Origin: Gammaproteobacteria bacterium
Lineage (GTDB): Bacteria > Pseudomonadota > Gammaproteobacteria > Ga0077536
DNA length: 64,000 nt
Direction: 5' to 3'
Assembly (NCBI GenBank): GCA_021773835.1
Contig: JAJFJQ010000070.1
Coordinates: 62,001 to 126,000 of the forward strand
Part shown: positions 60,793-64,000 of the stretch, piece by piece
Layout: every line of letters begins with the position of its first letter
Position numbering within the stretch: position 1 is the first letter of the stretch
Made by a program: the position numbers and the translations under genes
Notes under the pieces: model-generated
The model's input: the letters and a program-made list of their open reading frames with translations, nothing else
Told to the model about the DNA's origin: nothing
The model's database searches: none

Positions 60793-62934
60793 CTAGCCGA
60801 TCAAGATCCCACCGTACTGCACAAAAAACGGTACAAATACGAGTGAAAGGATCGCCGACAGCTTGATCAATATGTTTAGCGATGGACCGGAGGTGTCTTT
60901 TAAGGGATCGCCGACGGTATCGCCGACGACTGCCGCACGGTGCATTTCCGTACCTTTTCCACCGAGATTGCCCGCCTCGATATACTTTTTAGCATTGTCC
61001 CACGCACCGCCACTATTCGATGACGATATCGCGATAACGCCCCCGGCGACCAATGAACCGGCAAGGACACCGGCAACCGCCTCGATGCCAAATAACCAGC
61101 CAACGAGTAACGGTGTGCCCATGATCAAGATCCCCGGGGGAATCATCTCTTTTAGCGCAGCCTGCGTTGAGATCGCCACACACTGGTCGTAATCCGGTTC
61201 GCCCGTACCCTCCATGATCCCAGGGATGTCGCGGAATTGCCGACGCACTTCTTCGATCATTTTATACGCTGCAGAGCCGACTGATTTCATGGTCATCGCG
61301 GAAAAATACGCAGGCAACACAGCGCCGATAAAAAGACCAGTAAAGACCATAGGCTCTAACAGATTGATGTTACCGAGCAGATCGAACTCTGGCCCGTGTT
61401 GTTCTTTTAACAGAAGATCTGCGCGCGTAAGAAACGCGGCAAAAAGCGCGAGTGAGGTGAGGATCGCCGCACCAATCGCAAATCCCTTACCCATCGCCGC
61501 AGTGGTGTTGCCAGCGGCGTCGAGAACATCCGTGCGCTCGCGCACGTGCTCTTCCATACCCGCCATCTCGGCGATACCGCCAGCGTTATCTGCCACCGGT
61601 CCGTAGGCGTCAATGGTTAGCGCAATGACTAATGTGCCAAGCATGCCGAGCGATGCGATCGCGATACCGTACATACCGGCCAACATCCACGGAATATAGA
61701 TAGCCACACCGATCGCTAGGTAGGGTCCGACCGAGCTTTTGTAGCCGAGCGCAAGACCGAAAATGATGTTTGTCGCAGCGCCAGTCTCACAGGATTGGGC
61801 GACTTCACGAACCGGCGCATAGGCGTGCGAAGTGTAATATTCGGTCATCAAACCAACCAATAGACCCGCGACAAGCCCGGCGAGAAAACAATAGTAGACG
61901 CCAGTGTTAGTGTAAGCCAGGCCGCCGATCTCAAACGTCGCCGGGATCATTTTTATAGTCACGAAGTACATGACCACGGCCATCAGCACGCTCGAGATGA
62001 TTAACATTCGTTTTAAGGCAGGGCCAACCTGTTCTTCGGTCGTCACCTTCACCATCATCAAGGTCACCAAGCTCACCGGAATACCGACGGCAGAGATCAA
62101 GATCGGGAACAGCAATGCGTCGACGTTACCGGAAAACGCCACCGCGCTAATAACCATGGCAGCACAGGTGCTCTCAGCGCATGAACCGAATAGGTCCGCG
62201 CCCATACCGGCGACATCGCCTACGTTGTCACCAACATTATCGGCGATGACGGCAGGGTTACGCGGATCATCTTCCGGAATACCAGCCTCAACCTTTCCCA
62301 CCAAGTCTGCGCCGACGTCCGCGGCCTTGGTAAAAATCCCACCACCGACCCGTGCGAATAATGCGATCGACGAACCACCTAAGCCAAAGCCTGCAATCAC
62401 CTCCATCAAAATGTGGGTCGGCAATTCGGCCGGCATGATGTTCACGAGCAGCAGGTAGACCAGCAGCAATCCGAGTGAGGCCAAGCTCACCAAAGCAAAG
62501 CCCATCACCGAACCTGAATGCAGCGCGACGTTGAAGGCATCTGACAATGATTTATTCGCCGACACCGTGGTGCGGACATTACCCTCGGTCGCGATCTTCA
62601 TACCGATGAAACCAGAGGCAATGGAGATGATCGCGCCAATGGCGAAGGCAATAGCCGTGTAGATGCCCTCATTCACATAATCCGTATGGTGATCATCGAT
62701 GAGCACCGCGATGATAGCGCCGAATACGACGATGAATATCGCCATAAATTTATATTCTTGCTTTAAGAATGCCATCGCGCCGCCGGCGATCGCGGCGTGG
62801 ATCTTGACCAACTTGGTCTTCACGTCGGGATCCTCAACGCCCATGTCGATAGCGATTTTTTTGACCCCCGATGAATAGTAAAAACCAACCGCGAGCCCAA
62901 AGAGAGATAGGGCCAAAATAATATTAACGGCCAT
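60793..62934 (-). CDS. hppA: K+-dependent membrane-bound pyrophosphatase
   Basis: A 713-aa ion-pumping pyrophosphatase with about 16 membrane helices. The start at ATG 62934 ([22 protein letters not shown]) gives a normal N-terminus; the upstream 39 codons are rejected. Catalytic motifs are [47 protein letters not shown] and the C-terminal [49 protein letters not shown] carries Ala, not Lys, at the site that sets potassium requirement, so it is K+-dependent. Whether it pumps H+ or Na+ I cannot tell. A TATACT at 63028-63033 (minus) may be its -10. Confidence 0.95.
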   Translation of the reverse strand: MAVNIILALSLFGLAVGFYYSSGVKKIAIDMGVEDPDVKTKLVKIHAAIAGGAMAFLKQEYKFMAIFIVVFGAIIAVLIDDHHTDYVNEGIYTAIAFAIGAIISIASGFIGMKIATEGNVRTTVSANKSLSDAFNVALHSGSVMGFALVSLASLGLLLVYLLLVNIMPAELPTHILMEVIAGFGLGGSSIALFARVGGGIFTKAADVGADLVGKVEAGIPEDDPRNPAVIADNVGDNVGDVAGMGADLFGSCAESTCAAMVISAVAFSGNVDALLFPILISAVGIPVSLVTLMMVKVTTEEQVGPALKRMLIISSVLMAVVMYFVTIKMIPATFEIGGLAYTNTGVYYCFLAGLVAGLLVGLMTEYYTSHAYAPVREVAQSCETGAATNIIFGLALGYKSSVGPYLAIGVAIYIPWMLAGMYGIAIASLGMLGTLVIALTIDAYGPVADNAGGIAEMAGMEEHVRERTDVLDAAGNTTAAMGKGFAIGAAILTSLALFAAFLTRADLLLKEQHGPEFDLLGNINLLEPMVFTGLFIGAVLPAYFSAMTMKSVGSAAYKMIEEVRRQFRDIPGIMEGTGEPDYDQCVAISTQAALKEMIPPGILIMGTPLLVGWLFGIEAVAGVLAGSLVAGGVIAISSSNSGGAWDNAKKYIEAGNLGGKGTEMHRAAVVGDTVGDPLKDTSGPSLNILIKLSAILSLVFVPFFVQYGGILIG

Positions 62935-63467
62935 GATGGAAGATTCCCCGTCGTAGAAGTTTAAGTTGCCAAGATCCAGATATTTCGCGGTAGACCACCG
63001 CGGTAACTGATTAATTATTAACCGGGAAGTATAACCCGTATTTACCGGCAATCGAAAGTTTGGGCCACTTTCGTGGCCACAAATCGTACAGCTAATCGTG
63101 TATTCAACTGCTTATTGTCGCGGAGGACCGCGCGGCCTGCGTAAGACACGCAAATGAACAACGTATTCGGCGTCGGCAACCGATCTACGGCTGGCTCAAT
63201 TCCGAGTATCCAAACCCATGGTTTTCGCACACCTGAATAGGCGGGCGCTACCTCGTAAGAGTTGGGAAAGATTCAAGTTTTTCGGGCACACACCGATAAC
63301 CGCGGAGTGGTTATGTGGCAATCATTCGAAACGGACTGTCTAGGTATCGACCGATCATCGATGTGGCCCGTGTACCAATTCCGCATCGCGCAATTCTCCG
63401 GCGACATACCTAAAACGTGGGCACGCCCCATCTACCAACCTCTAATCAGAAAACTAAGGCCCCTATT
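62935..63467. other. Gene-free divergent intergenic region
   Basis: About 530 bp between hppA and the response-regulator gene. One 70-codon frame (63262-63474) has no recognisable features. A TATACT -10-like site at 63028-63033 on the minus strand probably serves hppA. Nothing else was identified. Confidence 0.5.
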
Positions 63468-64000
63468 TTGTTAGAGAAGCGTCAGACATCGCACGGAAAT
63501 ATTCTTGTTGTTGACGCTCAGCAAACAACGCGTTCCGTCGCATACACGACCTTAAGTCAAGCTGGCTATATCGTAGAAGAGGCCGGCAGCGGTCATGGCG
63601 CACTAGCAATTCTTGAACAGCTACTGCCGGATCTTGTGATACTCGATCTGCGCATGGCGGAAATGGACGGCTACGCCGTTTGCGCGACCATCCGTGAACG
63701 CTACCCCTCGCACGTGCTGCCGATCCTCATGATGACCGATGCCGAGGACGAGGAATCAATATCCCGGGCCTACGAGGTCGGCGCCACCGATTTTATCAGC
63801 AAGCCTTTCAAGCGGGTGTTGTTACATCAACGGGTGCGCTACATATTGCGAGCACAACGGGCGGAACAAAAAAATCACAAGTTGGCGTACTTTGACAGTT
63901 TGACCGGCCTACATAATCGCGCGTCATTTGGGGACCGGCTCATGCAATCAGTGGCCATCGCGAACCGATATGGTCGCGTGGTCGCACTGTTATTCATTGA
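63468..64000 (+). CDS. Response regulator-GGDEF protein (3' end cut by window edge)
   Basis: About 177 codons are visible, from TTG 63468 with TAAGG upstream; GTG 63417 in the same frame is an alternative. The receiver domain begins NILVVDAQQTTRSVAYTTLSQAGYIVEEA, with the phospho-acceptor Asp in LVILDLRMAEMDGYAVC, and ends GATDFISKPFKRVLL (conserved Lys). A GGDEF domain starts LAYFDSLTGLHNRASFGDRLMQSVAIANRYGRVVALLFI; its active site is beyond the window. It probably makes, or once made, cyclic di-GMP. A DDXX-type first loop (VVDAQQTT) has one of the two usual acidic residues. Confidence 0.88.
   Translation, partial: MLEKRQTSHGNILVVDAQQTTRSVAYTTLSQAGYIVEEAGSGHGALAILEQLLPDLVILDLRMAEMDGYAVCATIRERYPSHVLPILMMTDAEDEESISRAYEVGATDFISKPFKRVLLHQRVRYILRAQRAEQKNHKLAYFDSLTGLHNRASFGDRLMQSVAIANRYGRVVALLFI

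Noticed and set aside
63262-63474. 70-codon frame upstream of the response regulator gene
   Set aside because: No family-like features or ribosome site; it overlaps the better-supported start of the receiver domain frame by a few bases.

Overview
The window is a chromosomal segment of a free-living, aerobic gammaproteobacterium. The evidence is the housekeeping order rph-rdgB-hemW diverging from yicC-gmk-rpoZ-spoT-recG, plus ubiA (ubiquinone synthesis), class I fbp, cysK and a membrane pyrophosphatase. Coding density is high and base composition is moderately GC-rich and even by eye. I saw no tRNA, rRNA, CRISPR array or prophage. Genus cannot be fixed by reading alone.

Layout. 1-8342: nucleotide hygiene, RNA processing, (p)ppGpp and DNA repair genes. 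8601-18567: ubiA, a Sel1-repeat protein, a CBS-domain protein, a VanZ-like protein, a CaiB-type CoA-transferase, a gamma-glutamylcyclotransferase-like gene, an AhpD-like peroxidase, a PBP4-type peptidase, a PatB/MalY lyase, a ZIP transporter and a SAM hydrolase. 18625-26946: a catabolic island with an enoyl-CoA hydratase and a TetR regulator whose palindromic operators overlap the promoter of a hydantoinase/acetone-carboxylase-like pair, then a methyltransferase and an SCP-x-type thiolase. 26941-28280: a REP-associated tyrosine transposase with short repeats on both sides. 28301-35738: a cluster resembling the chlorohydroquinone genes linD/linE and pcpC/pcpA/pcpF, with a LinD/PcpC-like GST, a decayed LinE/PcpA-like ring-cleavage dioxygenase, a questin-oxidase-like protein, a glutathionyl-hydroquinone reductase, DoxX and a divergent LysR regulator. 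36496-37738: a three-gene cobalt-type nitrile hydratase whose beta subunit is split in two, in the gene order of thiocyanate hydrolase.

39450-44352 is the most unusual block. It is a compact minus-strand operon encoding a TolQ/ExbB-type channel, two ExbD-like proteins (one lacking the proton-carrying Asp), a TonB-like tether fused to a von Willebrand A domain, and a large exported repeat-like protein. I read it as an uncharacterised proton-motive-force-driven envelope machine.

44720-64000: cysK, fbp and ridA, then an intergenic region with two tandem promoter-to-terminator units on the minus strand (a CU-rich small RNA candidate and an apparently leaderless 37-codon gene). An ATP-grasp-like / sulfotransferase / methyltransferase trio follows, then signalling genes (class III nucleotide cyclase, PAS membrane sensor, SpoIIE-type phosphatase), acyl-CoA and flavin-dependent catabolic genes, a K+-dependent hppA, and at the right edge a truncated response regulator-GGDEF gene.

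Several genes were assigned start codons internal to the longest reading frame, based on Shine-Dalgarno sites and family N-termini; each entry says so.
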